Below are positions 1-12,747 of a stretch of 64,000 nucleotides of DNA, piece by piece. Numbering within the stretch: the stretch's first letter is position 1; every line of letters starts with the position of its first letter. Where the stretch lies: assembly GCF_040802235.1 (NCBI RefSeq), contig NC_133157.1, forward strand, positions 87,468,001-87,532,000. The letters are read 5' to 3'. The translations under genes and the position numbers were made by a program. The notes under the pieces were generated by a model. That model was not told the DNA's origin and ran no database searches. It was given only the letters and a program-made list of their open reading frames with translations. The stretch comes from Manis javanica (taxonomy: Eukaryota > Chordata > Mammalia > Pholidota > Manidae).

Positions 1-1166
1 AATGAACAAGTGGGACTATATCAAGCTAAAAAGCTTCTGTACAGCAAAGGACACCATCAAAGAACAAAAAGGTATCCTACAGTATGGGAGAACATATTCA
101 TAAATGACATATCTGGTAAGGGGTGGACATCCAAATTATATAAAGAGCTCATGCACCTCAACAAACAAAAAGCAAATAATCCAATTAAAAAATGGGCAGA
201 GGAGCTGAATAGACAGTTCTCTAAAGAAGAAATCCAGATGGCCAACAGGCACATGAAAAGATGCTCCACATCGCTAATCATCAGAGAAATGCAAATTAAA
301 ACCACTATGAGACATCACCCGACACCAGTAAGGATCACCATCATCGAAAAGACAAACAACAACAAATGTTGGTGAGGTTGTGGAGAAAGGGGAACCCTCC
401 TACATTGCTGGTGGGAATGTAAACTAGTTCAACCATTGTGGAAAGCAGTATGGAGGTTCCTCAGAATGCTCAAAATAGAAATACCATTTGACCCAGGAAT
501 TCCACTTTTAGGAATTTACCCTAAGGATGCAGCGCTCCAGTTTGAAAAAGACAGATGTACCCCTATGTTTATCACAGCACTATTTACAATAGCCAACAAA
601 TGGAAGCAACCTAAGTGTCTGTCAGTGGATGAATGGATAAAGGAGATGTGGTACATATGCACAATGGAATATTATTCAGCCATAAGAAGAAAACAAATCC
701 TACCATTTGCAACAACATGGATGGAGCTAGAGGGTATTATGCTCAGTGAAATAAGCCAAGCAGAGAAAGACAAGTACCAAATGATTTCACTCATCTGTGG
801 AGTATAAGAACAAAAGAAAAACTGAAGGAACAAAACAGCAGCAGAATCACAGAACCCAAGAATGGACTAACAGTCACCAAAGGGAAAGAGACTGGGGAGA
901 ATGGGAGGGTAGGGAGGGATAAAGGTGGGGAAGAAGGAAGGGGGTATTATGATTAGCATGTATAATGTGGGGGGTGGGGTAAAGGGGAGGGCTTTGTAAC
1001 ACAGAGAAGACAAGTAGTGATTCTACAACATCTTACTATGCTGATGGACAGTGACTATAATGGGGTTTGTGGGGGGGACTTGGGGTAGGGGAGAGCCTAG
1101 TAAACATAATGTTCTTCGTATAATTGTAGATTAATGATAACAAAATAAAAAAAAGTAAAAAAAAAA
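1..1166 (+). mobile_element. L1 3' end (copy A), cut by the window edge
   Basis: This is the 3' part of a LINE-1 element. The ORF2 C-terminal region is readable in pieces: codons from about position 10 to 375, then a shifted piece from 436 to the stop at 805-807 ([20 protein letters not shown], then the tail ending SLICGV). A G-rich 3' UTR of about 340 bp follows, ending in an A-rich tail at 1141-1166 with AATAAA-like motifs. The two ORF2 pieces lie in different frames with a stop after NKCW, so this copy is dead. The same arrangement recurs three more times downstream. ORF2 encodes the endonuclease/reverse transcriptase, but only its C-terminal segment is present here. Copy A is closely related to copies C and D and to the large minus-strand element at 19-27 kb. 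Confidence 0.93.
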
Positions 1167-1801
1167 GACATGCACCCCTATGTTTATCGCAGCACTATTT
1201 ACAATAGCCAAGATATGGAAGCAACTAAGTGTCCTTCAGAAGACGATGGATAAAGAAGATGTGGCACATATACATAATGTAATACTATTCAGCCATAAGA
1301 AAGGAACAACTCCTACCATTTGCAACAACATGGATGGAGCTGGAGGATATTATGCTCAGTGAAATAAGCCAGGCAAAGATGGACAAGTACCAAATGATTT
1401 CCCTGATGTTTGGAGTATAGCAATGAAGCAAAACTGAAGGAACAAAACAGCACCAGACTCACAGACTCCAAGAAGGGACTAGCAGTTACCAAAGGGGAGG
1501 GGAGGGGAAGGGTGGGTGGGAAGGGAGGGAGGAGATTGAGGGGCATTATGTTCAGTACACATGGTGTGGGGGTTCACCGTGAAGACAGTGTAGCATAGAG
1601 AAGGCAAATAGTGACTTTGTGGCATCTTACTACACTGATGGACAGTGACTGCAATGGGGTATGTGGAGGACCTTGATAATACGGGTGAATGTAGTAACCA
1701 CATTTTTTTTTCATGTGAAACCTTCATAAGAGTGTACATCAATAATACCTTAATAAAGAAAATAAATGGATGAAATACAAAAAAAATTAAAAACACAAAA
1801 A
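1167..1801 (+). mobile_element. L1 3' end (copy B), different 3' UTR subtype
   Basis: This second L1 fragment is truncated to the last ~60 codons of ORF2 (1180-1362, frame broken) plus a 3' UTR and an A-rich tail from about 1750. The 3' UTR differs from copies A, C and D. It carries the 'actacactgatggacagtg' block and ends with 'gtgtacatcaataatacctt' and AATAAAG, like the tails at 31.88-32.04 kb and 34.38-34.70 kb. It starts directly at the poly(A) of copy A and ends directly at the start of copy C, so the pieces abut with no spacer. Confidence 0.9.
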
Positions 1802-2429
1802 ATGAATGCAGCACTCCAGTTTGAAAAAAACAGATGCACTCCTATGTTTATCGCTGCACTGTTTACAATAGCCAAGATATGGAAGCAACCTAAATGTCCA
1901 TCAGTAGATGAATGGATAAAGAAGATGTGGTACATATACACAATGGAATACTACGCAGCCATAAGAAAAAAACAGATCCTCCCATTCGCAACAACATGGA
2001 TGGAGCTAGAGGGTATTATGCTCAGTGAAGTAAGCCAAGCAGAGAAGGACAAGTACCAAATGATTTCACTCATATGTGGAGTATAAGAACAAAGGAAAAC
2101 TGAAGGAACAAAACAGCAGCAGAATAACAGAACCCAAGAATGGACTAATAGTTACCAAAGGGAAAGGGATTGGGGACGATGGGTGGGAAGGGAGGGATAA
2201 GGGTGGGGAAAAAGAAAGAGGGCATCACTATTAGCATGTATACTGTATGGGGGGCACGGGGAGGGCTGCGCAACACAGAGAAGACAAGTAGTGATTTTAC
2301 AGCATCTTACTATGCAGATGGACAGTGACTGTGAAGGGGTATGTGGGGGGGACTTGGTGAAGGGGGGAACCTAGTAAACAAAATGTTCTTTCTGTAATTG
2401 TAGATTAATGATACCAAAATAAAAAAAAA
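1802..2429 (+). mobile_element. L1 3' end (copy C)
   Basis: This is a 5'-truncated L1 tail. A continuous ORF2 C-terminal frame runs from about 1766 (entering from the A-rich tail of copy B) to the stop at 2084-2086. The 3' UTR ends in AAAATAAAAAAAAA at 2416-2429. It resembles copy A closely over both the coding tail and the 3' UTR. Only the last ~95 codons of ORF2 are present, so it has no coding capacity of its own. Confidence 0.9.
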
Positions 2430-3695
2430 TGGATCAAAGACCTGAATGTAAGTCATGAAACCATAAAACTCTTAGGAAAAAACATAGGCAAAAATCTCTT
2501 GGACATAAACACGAGTGACTTCTTCATGAACATATGTCTCCAGGCAAGGGAAACAAAAGCAAAAATGAACAAGTGGGACTATATCAAGCTGAAAAGCTTC
2601 TGTACAGCAAAGGACACCATCAATAGAACAAAAAGGTACCCTACAGTATGGGAGAATATATTCATAAATGACAGATCTGATAAAGGGTTGTTATCCAAAA
2701 TATATAAAGAGCTCACGCACCTCAAGAAACAAAAAGCAAATAATCCAATTAAAAAATGGGCAGAGGAGCTGGACAGACAGTTCTCCAAAGAAGAAATTCA
2801 GATGGCCAACAGACACATCGCTAGTCATCAGAGAAATGCAAATTGAAACCACAATGAGATATCACCTCCCACCAGTAAGGATGGCTACCATCCAAAAGAC
2901 GAACAACAGCAAATGTTGGTGAGGTTGTGTAGAGAAAGGGGAACCCTCCTACACTGCTGGTGGGAATGTAAATTAGTTCGACCATTGTGGAAGGCAGTAT
3001 GGAGGTTCCTCAAAAAGCTCAAAATAGAAATACCATTTGACCCAGGAATTCCACTTCTAGGAATTTACCCTAAGAATGCTTGAGCCCAGTTTGAAAAAGA
3101 CAGATGCACCCCTATGTTTATCACAGCACTATTTACAAGAGCCAAGAAATGGAAGCAACCCAAGTGTCCATCAGTAGATGAATGGATAAAGAAGATGTGG
3201 TACATATGCACAATGGAATATTATTCAGCCATAAGAAGAAAACAAATCCTACCATTTGCAACAACATGGATGGAGCTAGAGGGTATTATGCTCAGTGAAA
3301 TAAGCCAGGTGGAGAAAGACAAGTATCAGATGATTTCACTCATCTGTGGAGTATAAGAACAAAGATAAAACTGAAGGAACAAAATGGCAGCAGACTCACA
3401 GAACCCAAGAATGGACTTACAGTTACCAAAGTGAAAGGGACTGGGGAGGATGGGAGGGAAGGGAGGGATAAGGGGTACAATGGGGCATTGCAATTAGCAC
3501 ACATAATGTAGGGGGGGACACGGGAAAGGCAGTATATACAGAGAGGACAAGTAGTGATTCCATAGCATCTTGCTACGCTGATGGACAGTGACTGTAATGG
3601 GGTATGTGGGGGTGATCTGATAATTGGGGGAGTGTAGTAACCATAATGTTGTTTATGTAATTTTACATTAATGATATCAAAATAATAATAATAAT
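2430..3695 (+). mobile_element. L1 3' end (copy D)
   Basis: This is the longest of the four head-to-tail L1 tails. It begins in the ORF2 C-terminal region (reading [13 protein letters not shown]-like codons from 2440), continues through 2499-2846 and 3114-3356, and ends with a 3' UTR and an (AAT)n-rich tail at about 3676-3695. Compared with copy A, a short block of about 19 bp is missing near 2818, where the frame breaks. This copy is dead. Confidence 0.92.
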
Positions 3696-3830
3696 ACTTA
3701 CACCTATGTTCACAGCAGCCAGAATGTGGAAGCATACCAAGTGTCCATAGGAAGGGAATTCTGATACATGCCCACCACATGCATTAATCTTGAACATATT
3801 ATTATAAATGATGTTTGGACCGCTTTCTCA
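3696..3830 (+). mobile_element. Short L1-like remnant
   Basis: The stretch starting 'acacctatgttcacagcagc' and running through 'agtgtccatag' resembles the coding tail of ORF2 seen in copies A-D, but it is far more diverged. It is probably a fragment of an older L1 into or beside which the array was built. The right boundary is vague. Confidence 0.5.
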
Positions 3831-4992
3831 GATCTTAACGGCCTGATGCTTGATGCAATGCAAAGTGAAGGAGAGAGGCAGGGATTCCAAATGCAGGCTG
3901 TGCCCAGACAAGAAATGGTCTCTAGTGAGAACATCTCTTGTGCTCTGGGCTCTGTGAACTCAGTCCAGCCTGTGCTGGAAAGCACTTGTCTTTCTCATAT
4001 TTTCTCATCCCTGACAGTTGTTCCTAGACCAACTTGAGTGAGGCTCCTCTGAGGCCCGTTTTTCACTCCCCTGCCCGCCCCCTTATTCTCCCTTTAAAGG
4101 GGCAAATCTCACGCTGGCCTCTTTTCCCAGGTACAATAGCTGTTTCTGATTAAAATCTGTTCTCACCACTTTAATCAGTTGAGGCCTTTGTTTATATACC
4201 AACATCCTCTTGGGCCAATTTGTAGATTCAAACAGAAATGTGTCACTATTGATTCAGACCTTATGTAAGAATGAGAAAAATTCCTACTTGTTGGATGATT
4301 GGTATATATTCTTACCTTGTGTTTTGGCTGCTACAGTCACTTTCAGGGGTTGCGTGGTGAACAGTGAGGAGTTCACACAGCTCTCATAAAGGCTCCACTT
4401 AGCTTTCTGCAGACTTCCCAGCAAGACTGTCTTTCAGTGACATAATCGTGCGATTTTACCTCCTGAATTTGGGTCCATAAACATCTACCAAACACCAACA
4501 AGGCTCTGCTCCAGGGACCCAGGAGGCAGAAAACTGAGACACTTGCCCCCAGAGAGCTCACATGTAACACCGGGGGAGAGGACAGAATCTACAGGAAAAC
4601 TAATGCTGATCTTCTCAGTGTAATTATTTGAGAAACTGCAGGTCTGGAGAGGAGCTGGAACACGTCCTCCCCAGACCCGAGAACATCCACGGCCTCAGGC
4701 CCTGCTAACCAAGAGGTGGAAATCCTGGTGCTTGCGGCCTGCCCTTCCCGTCGGAAACATCCGCTCGGCTAAAGACCGATGACTGTAAAACCCTAATACT
4801 TTTTCCTTTTGGCACCATGGTCTCTCTGACTCAGCCCTCCACTTCCCCTGCAGGGAAGTCTTCTATTGAACCTACTGTCCACAGTCTGGACTCCTGCATC
4901 TCCTTGGCGGTGCTGTGGTGAGGCGTCCACGGGGTGACTCAGGGGGCAGAGGAGAGAGGGATTCTGGGGAGAGAGAATGCTCCGTGTCCCGG
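3831..4992. other. Intergenic, possible old LTR remnant
   Basis: No gene is supported. Around 4040-4200 there is a stretch with TTTAAAGG, GATTAAAATC and pyrimidine-rich runs that could be the end of an old retroviral LTR, but I cannot name a family. The remainder looks like unique sequence. Confidence 0.4.
4989..4992. repeat. Target site duplication CCGG, left
   Basis: It matches CCGG at 5743-5746 immediately after the solo LTR. Confidence 0.75.
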
Positions 4993-5742
4993 TGAGACAG
5001 GGACCGAAGGTGTAGTCAGAGCAGGGTGAGGGCCTCTGGAAAAAGACCCCTACCAAAACTCCATATTAAACAATTAAACAAAGACAGAGTCACATTAATT
5101 CTCTAAAGTAAAATATCAAACTAGGAATATAAGCATTCTTCAGTGAAGATTAGTTAAAACTAAAAAGCCAGGAATAACCTGGCCGGGAATGTTTGAACAT
5201 CCCCCAGATAAGAAAATACCTCAGCATAGCCCATGTCTTGTTTGTGTCAATTAAATGAGGCTATTGTAAAATTTACTTTAGCCTGCCAAGAGGCCCAGTT
5301 AATCTTTAACTTTACCCAGATGCTGCTTTTCCTCCTCCAGCCCTAATCAAGTCAGTAACTCAGCTCACCTTGAAAGCAAAACAAGCAGCCTTGACTGATA
5401 TGCTCCCAAACCAAGAAACTGCTATTCTGAGAAAGGATCAAAGCAGTAAATTTCTTATGTTAACTCCACAAAATAGTCTAGAAAACTGATGAGAAACTTA
5501 GTGTGTCTTTAAAAATAAACATTTAGAGACCGTCTGGTGGATCTGCATCCAGCTCTTTGTCTCTCAACTGCCCATAAATCCCCTAGACAACGCACCACCA
5601 CGGACTCTCTTGTCCCCTCCTGGCGTGAGCCGGGAGCTCTGTCCTTTCACTTTATCTCTAAATAAAAGTCTGCACCTTGCTCTCCTACCTTGACTGTTTG
5701 TGACGCTCATTCTTCAGCTTCGTGAACAGAACCCCGGCATCA
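4993..5742 (+). mobile_element. Solo LTR, class I ERV-like (family X, copy 1)
   Basis: This 750-bp unit starts TGAGACAGGG and ends CCGGCATCA, i.e. TG...CA termini, and is flanked by a perfect 4-bp duplication CCGG (4989-4992 and 5743-5746). It contains CTCTAAATAAAAG (polyadenylation signal, ~5658-5670) followed by a T/C-rich stretch, as expected for R/U5. A second copy of the same family lies at 29,855-30,638. No internal retroviral sequence is attached, so it is the product of LTR-LTR recombination. A 4-bp duplication fits a gammaretrovirus-like integrase. Confidence 0.85.
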
Positions 5743-5746
5743 CCGG
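5743..5746. repeat. Target site duplication CCGG, right
   Basis: It matches CCGG at 4989-4992 immediately before the solo LTR. Confidence 0.75.
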
Positions 5747-6220
5747 GTGGCAAGGTGTGTGTGAGCTGGGCCTCCTAGCAAGTGAGATTTGATCAAAAGA
5801 GAAGAGAGGTTATGTAAGGAGGACACCAGGATGGCAGGGGGATGTGGGTGTGCATTTGGGGTGGATAAGGGACAACAGTGGGGACGGTGTAGGAGGGCAG
5901 GAGGTATGAAGTGCGGGCCGGCCATGGGATCATGTCTACTCTGCAGCTGTGGGAACCCACTGTTCCCTGGGGAGGTTTGTGAGGGCGGATGGCCCCATCC
6001 GTCCTGAGGGGAGGGAGGATCATGGGTGAGAGGGCAGGTTAGGGCACCAGTCAGGAGGATCCTCAAATAGCGCAGCAGGTCAGCGGCCGGAACAAGGCTG
6101 CAGTGCACACGGGATATCCGGGATACTTCTGCACTTCGCCTGGTGCAAATGGAAGGAAAGTCTGGTTCAGTTTCCACTTCAGCTGTGTAATTTCTGCATT
6201 TATCAGACTGCTCTAAGTTG
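5747..6220. other. Intergenic, nothing recognised
   Basis: This is GC-moderate unique-looking sequence. The open frames here have no recognisable domains and lie on both strands. Confidence 0.5.
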
Positions 6221-6530
6221 GGGCCTCTTAGATTTCTAGGGCTGCCATAAAAAATACCACCGACAGGGTGGGTAAACAGCAGGACTGCATTATCTCCCAC
6301 CTCAGGAGGCTGGAAGTCCCAGATCAAGGTGTCGGCAGGTGTGGGGTTTCCCGAAGCCCCTCTGCTTGGCTGGCAGACGGCTGCCTTCTCTCTGCGTCCT
6401 CACGTCCTCACACAGCCTCTGGAAAGGCCCCATCTCCATCCCCGAGGTACTGGCATTAGGGCTTCGGCATCTGAATTCAGCCCAGAGCAGGACCCGCGAT
6501 GTATTCTGGGTGGGAGGCAGTAGAGCTTCA
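6221..6530. mobile_element. Old mammal-wide dispersed repeat, family not named
   Basis: The run 'tagggctgccataaaaaata' followed by 'ctcaggaggctggaagtcc' and 'agatcaaggtgtcggcag' is a well-known old interspersed pattern in mammals. I recognise the pattern but cannot assign the family by eye. Confidence 0.55.
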
Positions 6531-6559
6531 CGGTGAAACACACGGGTCCAGAGCCGTGT

Positions 6560-6765
6560 CACTTGGTTTGGATCTTGAAATCCCTTCTCAGGCAAGACAC
6601 TTGCCCTCTCTGCGCCCCATAGCCTCACCCGTCAGATGGGATGACCGTAATAGTCCCCACCTCATGTCGTCAGGGGTGCAAGGTGACACATACGAAGTGT
6701 TCAAACAGAGGCTGGCACACATGAGCTCTGAACGCGAGTTTCCTTTAATTATCATGACTCTGGGC
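6560..6765 (+). mobile_element. MIR-like SINE remnant
   Basis: The MIR core order is visible: a 'gacacttgccctctctg' block, a 'cccgtcagatgggatgac' block, then 'acctcatgtcgtcaggg' and 'gaggctggcacacatgag'. It is strongly diverged. Confidence 0.65.
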
Positions 6766-6884
6766 AGTGTGGCAGCAGCTTGGGAACCCAGTCACACCCT
6801 GGTCTGAGGCAGACACTGGCCAGAGGGCCACACGGCCTGGTTTCTGTCCTCAGCATTCCCGCTGCACCCACGGAGCAAACCACT

Positions 6885-7065
6885 TACAGCAGTGGTCCTC
6901 AGTCGTGGCTGCAGAACAGACTCATTGTGGAGTTAAAAAACCCCAGTGCCCAGGCTGATGCCCCAGCCGATGAGATCCAAATCTGAGGTGGGACCCAGGC
7001 ATCAGTGGAGTTTTAAGCTTCCACAGATTTCCAACATACAGCCAAGATTGACAACCGTTGCCTTA
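6885..7065 (+). mobile_element. MER5-like hAT non-autonomous DNA transposon remnant
   Basis: The stretch starts 'agcagtggtcctcagtcgtg' and ends 'gacaacc'. It contains 'gaggtgggacccaggcatc', which follows the MER5A order (an imperfect terminal inverted repeat of the CAGTGGTTCTC type). Confidence 0.55.
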
Positions 7066-10000
7066 AAGCTTTTTTTCCTCAAGAGAACTGGGAAAATGGC
7101 TAGGCTGTATGTAAGCTCACTATTCCCCAACAGCACCAGCATCAGCTGTGGGCCCCATCACAGACCCGGGGCTCTGGGAAGCAGTCTGCAGTTAGATGGC
7201 TGCTCAGGTGGTCTGTATGCACAGTAAGATGCAAGGATTTAGGCAGCTCTCTGGGACCAAGGTACTCTTCAGGTCCCTTCCTTCTGCTGCAAGAGACCAG
7301 ATGGCAGCTGCTAACACCCCGTGCAGGGGGGCTGGTTTAGTGGCACATCCTAGTTCTGAGGACAATAAGGTATGTAAACATGGGGGAGGTGGGAAGACCA
7401 CTGCATTTAGAGTTAGGATAGTCAAAGGAGGTCTCAGCACTGTCTGAAGCAGATCAGTGAGCTTAGGCAAGCCCCTTAGTCTCTTTGAGCTCTGCTTCTT
7501 CAAACAGCATGTAATGCTGGTAAGATATTAGAGCCAACAGACCTCCAGAGCAAGCAGAACACTACCCATGCACGCGCGTGCATGCACACAAAGCTCTCAA
7601 GGAGCTTACAATGTAGAATAAGGCAATTATTACACACAACAGAGAAGCAAAGTCTAAGGACTTTGGACTCCAAAAGGAGGAAGAGGTGACGTCTGTCTGG
7701 GCTTCCTGAAGCCCAGCTACGTACTTGCAAGAGAAGATACTTCTGGTTCTCCCCTCCTGCCTCTACTTTCACAATCATCCTTATTCCCTTCCCAGTCAAA
7801 GGCGCATGTCTTATCCATCCAGCATCCTACAGTGGAGCATTGTTCCAGCCTGTGAAGCTTCTGGCAGTCAAACAAACAGGCAATGCAGTAAGGCCTGTGA
7901 TACAATCACTCTTCTCTTCACTAAAAGATCCATTTCAGTAATTGTTTACCCTTTGTGTTTAAAATGATTAGTTATCACAATATTCACATTGTGTCTATGT
8001 TGTTCAGATCAATTAATTATGGCCCAATAATATTTATAATAGTAATGCAGTTCAGAAGAATTTTTTTAACACTTAGAAACTTATGGTCATAGGAAATAAA
8101 ATCAACAAATTTCAACCTGTGTATATGTATTTTGTTGCAGAAAAATATGATAGGGCTATAAATAAAAGAACTTCAAGCATTAAATTAAATTATGTTAGTA
8201 TTAAATGTGATGTCGAAAGTGGAATGAAATACAATTTCAAAGAACAATTGTAATTGATATTCTAGTTCTTAAAGAGCTTGCTCATTTTTTTTAAAGAATG
8301 GATGAAGGTAGACATGAATTCCATTGGTATTTATCTTATTGATCCACTTAAGAGTGACAGTTTATTTGTAAATGTCAGTATTATGACACATGAGAAATTA
8401 TATTCTTTGCAACTACTTAAATTGAGGATGAAAAATTTTAGATGTTAACTTAAAACCACCTGAGAGGGATCAAATTCTCTTAGGAAATATGCAAACCTCT
8501 GAGATTCTAAAGGAGCTCCAGGTGCAGGGAAACTAGAGTTTTAAGGTGCGATAGACTTGAGGATACTTCTATTTTCAGAGGGAAGAACTAATATTCCCAA
8601 GTACACTTGACTTTGTTAGCTCATGGGCCCCAAACTAGGTTTAGGAAATCTCACCCTGTCTCAACCCCCATAAGTCTGCAGGCATCTCCGCCAATACTGG
8701 AATACAAACACAAGCAAGCAGGACATCTTCCTTCTGGTTTGGAAAATGCTGAGCACAAGCTGACACCGCGGGAACTTTAAAACACTGGCACTTACTATGT
8801 CTGGACTGAATTCACAGCAGTCTGCACCCGTTGGTTCCTTTCTGTTTCCCAGTTAAAGTTCTCATCACCTCCTACCAGCTGGACCAAGGACAGAGGGCGG
8901 GAGGAGAATGGAGAAATCACCGCTCTCCTCTCTTGAATAAAATAATTATGCAGATACATTACCAAAGAAAACAATTAGGCTCCTTCAGATGTAAATCTAG
9001 AAGTAGCACATTTTAGAAATAGTTTCGACTATTTAAAAAGCGAGTTTTCTGATGTTACCACATAATAACCCCTTATGTCCTTTTCTGGTTTATTGAGGCC
9101 TCTGATATGAGAACATAGGGCTGCCTTTACTAATGAGAATCTGTGCTACCAAGATTCGTTTTGGGCTGTACTTCAGATCAATTCAGGGGAGCTGGCTACC
9201 TGGCCTTAAACTGCTCACCAAGCCTCAAGGAATTTACAAATTGAGGGAAAACAGGTGAGTGTGTATGTAATTGCTTAAGGCATAAACCTGGGTCTTCACA
9301 ATATATCTGCAATTATCAAGGAACTGCTGTGCTTCAGACACTGGATGTAAGAAACAAGATGCCTCGTCATTTCATTCACGAGATCCCTACCTGGCCTCCG
9401 CTTCCATGACTCACTAGGTAAACCTCTACCCAGGCACCTGGGGATGACAGATGCCCTGGCATGCAGGATGTTTGTGGCTTTGTTAAGCCCAAGCACGTCA
9501 CCTCTCTGCAGATGATTCCTGCATAAACATAAAGCTCTGAGAATACTCAGTCTGAGGCTCTCTTTCCTGTGCAGAGGTTAATTTTTTGGAAAAACTTATA
9601 AATACTTGGACAACTGGTTGATCGGGATTTGTTGAAACAAAAACCTTTAGCTTGCTCTCCTCTTCCTTTCATTTTAAAGTATTTTTAATACTCTTTCAGT
9701 GGTAAAGAAAGCATTGTTTGATTTTTCATATCACAGTTAACCTAGGAAGTAGGTATCAATACTTAAACATTGTAACTGGTGGTAAAATAAAGAACATAAC
9801 ATAGTGTGGCTAAATTAAATAAGGTTATTTAAGGGGGAAAACTGGAGCATTGGCTGACTGAATATTGGCTAAAAATGAGTCTTGCATCAGATGGAAAAAT
9901 CCGATGTGTTTATCACAGAGCTGTATGACTGTCCGTTTGTCCCCTAAGGTGAGGGGATTATTTTCTTCACACTGTGAGTGATTTGAGGGTAGAACTCCAG

Positions 10001-11579
10001 TGGTACTCTTTCATATGCTGAGTTTGCTTATTGTAGTTTTATTAAATCGGATACAAGGGAAATTTATTTAGTCATGCTGATCATAAAAAACCAAGAGAAG
10101 AAAATGTGTTTGGTTTAATGTATTTCCATGGATGAGATAAAAAAAAAAAAAAAAAAGTCATTTCATGCTCTTTCTGGACTTTAAATGTTAGGTTTCAGTG
10201 TTACAGAAAGAAAGACATAAAATGTGTTTCTCTCTGGGATATTCATTAGTTCATGGGGATGGCTGGGTAGAGTGGAGTGTGACCCAAAAGAGTACAGATC
10301 CATCTTACTTAGTCTTTGTAAAATTCCCCTTTTTCTCCATATCATTTCCTTAGTCACAAATGACTGGGGCCTCCCAGTATTTATGTGGTACAGGATAAAG
10401 TTCTGGGTCTGGCATTTGAGACTCATTTTCCCCCCTTGTCTCCCAGGACTTAACACGAGAGATGCCTTTCTAGACACTAGAGCCAATTCACAGACTTCAG
10501 TTTCCTACTGTTCCAGGCCTCCGCTCCATGCTAACAGCCCAGTCTGCTCAGACCTGCAAGGCCTGGGGAGGCGGGTGGAAGGGTGGCCGCGAGGGTGGGT
10601 GGCGGAGGAGCTCTCTGAGTCATGCCGTCCTTGGAGGGACAGTGTCCAGGTTTGTGTATGAGCCACCTGCTTGATGGAGAGGCAAGCTGGTGGCTGAAGT
10701 GAGTCACAGTTCCCACCAGGAAAGAGCTATCCTGCACCTGAGAAATGAGGAAACACGGAACAGAATAATTAAGAGCTGCTCAGGGTGGCGACATGCGCGT
10801 GGTAGGTGCTCAATGAAAATGTGTCACTTACTTGGCTTTCAAAGTTGGGAATAAGACGCAAGACAGAGATTTCTTCTAAGAAGGGTTCCTCAGCCTGAGC
10901 ACACCAATATCTGGGTTGGAAATCCTGTGATGTGGCGTATACTGCACATTGAAAATCCGGACACGTCCTGCAAGCTGAACGGTATTTTGCAGCCTGGCCA
11001 CTACTCACAAGATGTTGTAGCAGCACTTCCCAAGTCATGACAGTCCAGAGTGTCTGCAAACGTTGCTAAATGTTCCGTGGGGGACAGGACCACCCCAGGT
11101 TGGCAGCTAGCGCTGCAAGATGATTTTCTTCCAGTTGCACACACCCATACAGGCTTTGAATTGTTTCCTTTCTTCAGTATCCCTAACAAACAATGGCATC
11201 TTGTTCTTCAACCCACCAGATAGTGGCCAGCCCCCGATGTACACTGACCTGCTCCTTGGGAATGATGGGCAAGGCATTTTGCCTGCTCCATGGCCACTCT
11301 ACTTGAGGTCTTCCCTCATCTGTCATTGCCCCTAAGGTCTCTTCGGCTGTTCCTTATGTGGAATGATGCACTTTGTCGTAACCTTGGCCACCTTCTTTCT
11401 GCCTGAGAGCTGTGTGCACCCATCCTCCCTTCCCAGTCATTTTCTCTACCCCAACCTTGACTTTCTATCTGGAGTGAAATGGATACAGTTGACTTATTCC
11501 AGAGATACTAAATTCTTGACAGTGGGATGAGAGAAGAGATGTAGTACAGGATAAATGCATGCACTGACTAGATTTCTTA
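7066..11579. other. Intergenic, mostly unrecognised
   Basis: No gene is supported. A weak MIR-like stretch may lie at about 7,400-7,540. An A-homopolymer occurs at 10,140-10,157. About 10,985-11,100 (minus sense) resembles an old DNA-transposon-type repeat that is seen again near 63,755-63,890. The rest appears to be unique sequence. All open frames are short and show no domain. Confidence 0.5.
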
Positions 11580-12480
11580 GACTAACTTTTAATTGTAGAA
11601 AAGTTTTAGATTTACAGAAAAATTGGAAAGACTGTACAGAGGGCTCCTGTCCACCCTGTTCCTAGTTTCCACTATTATTAATATCTTACATCAGCACGGT
11701 ACATTTATAACAATTAATGAACTAACATTGATACATTATTAATAATCAAATCCGTATTCTCTCCAGACTTCTTTTGTTTTTTGCCGAAGTCCTGTTTCTA
11801 TTCCAGGGCACCACGTTCCATTTAGTGACCACGTCTCTTTCAGATTCCTCTGGGAAATCAGTTTCTATGACTTTCCTCATTTTTGATGACCTTGACATTT
11901 CTGAGGAGTCTGGGTCAGATATTTCTGTAGGATGCCTCTCTATTGGCATTTGTCTGAATTTGTCTCATGAATGTACTAGGGTTCTGGATTTTCGGGAGAA
12001 AGACCACAGAGCTAAAGTGCCATTCTTACCACATCATTCAAGGGTACAAACTATTGACGTGACTGATCACTAGTGATGTTAACCTTGGTCCCCAGGATGA
12101 GGCGATGTTTGTCAGATCTCCTCACTGTGAAGTTGCTGTTTTCCCCGTTCAGTGCTGTGCCCTTTGGAAGGAGGTTTACTATGTGTGGCCCCCATTAAAG
12201 GAGAGGCATTTTGTTGGCCTTCTCCGGGGTGGGAAGTCTATATAAACTACTGGAATTGTTTTGCATGGGAGACTTGCTTATTTGCTTCCACTTATTTGTT
12301 TTTTCAATTATTTGTTTACATCAGTATGGACTCGTGGGCATTTACCTTACACTGTGAGTTACTAAATAGATATTTATTTTGCTATCTTTTTTACACCCAC
12401 TGAATTGGCTACTTCTTCCTTCCCTGCAAACAAGATAGTTTCTTCTACTTCCTGAAGCAGTCATTCTGTGACCTCTTGAC
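11580..12480. mobile_element. Old L1M-type 3' UTR remnant
   Basis: The ordered blocks 'ttagatttacagaaaaattg', 'ccaccctgttcctagtttcc', 'tttgatgaccttgacattt' and 'cacagagctaaagtgccatt' match the old L1M 3' untranslated region that is common in mammals. The orientation is not assigned. The open frame across 11,774-12,073 is a by-product of this repeat. Confidence 0.6.
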
Positions 12481-12680
12481 CTTAGTGGAGTCCTGTCTCT
12501 CACCCCAGCCCCAGGGACTTTTCATGGTTCTCTTGGCATTTCCAGAGCCCCAGAGTGTTATTTATCAGAGCACAGCAGGGGGTGATCTGGCCCTGGAGAA
12601 TCACCCAGTCACTTCCTCCCATGTGCCTGGCTTGCTAATGACTAGTGGCAACAGCAATGTAAAGTTTAACTCTTCACAAA

Positions 12681-12737
12681 GAGTGTCACTAAGTGTCACT
12701 AAGCATTTAGTGTCACTAAAACATGGTCACTAAGCAT
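12681..12737 (+). repeat. Short imperfect tandem repeat
   Basis: 'gtgtcactaag' recurs three to four times with variants ('gtcactaagcatt', 'gtcactaaaacatg'). It sits directly beside the poly(A) end of the SKIL pseudogene. Confidence 0.6.
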
Positions 12738-12747
12738 TTTCCTTTTC

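Noticed and set aside
1-3695. CRISPR-like or satellite array
   Set aside because: The repeated units are L1 3' ends of unequal length with poly(A) tails, in a mammalian genome.
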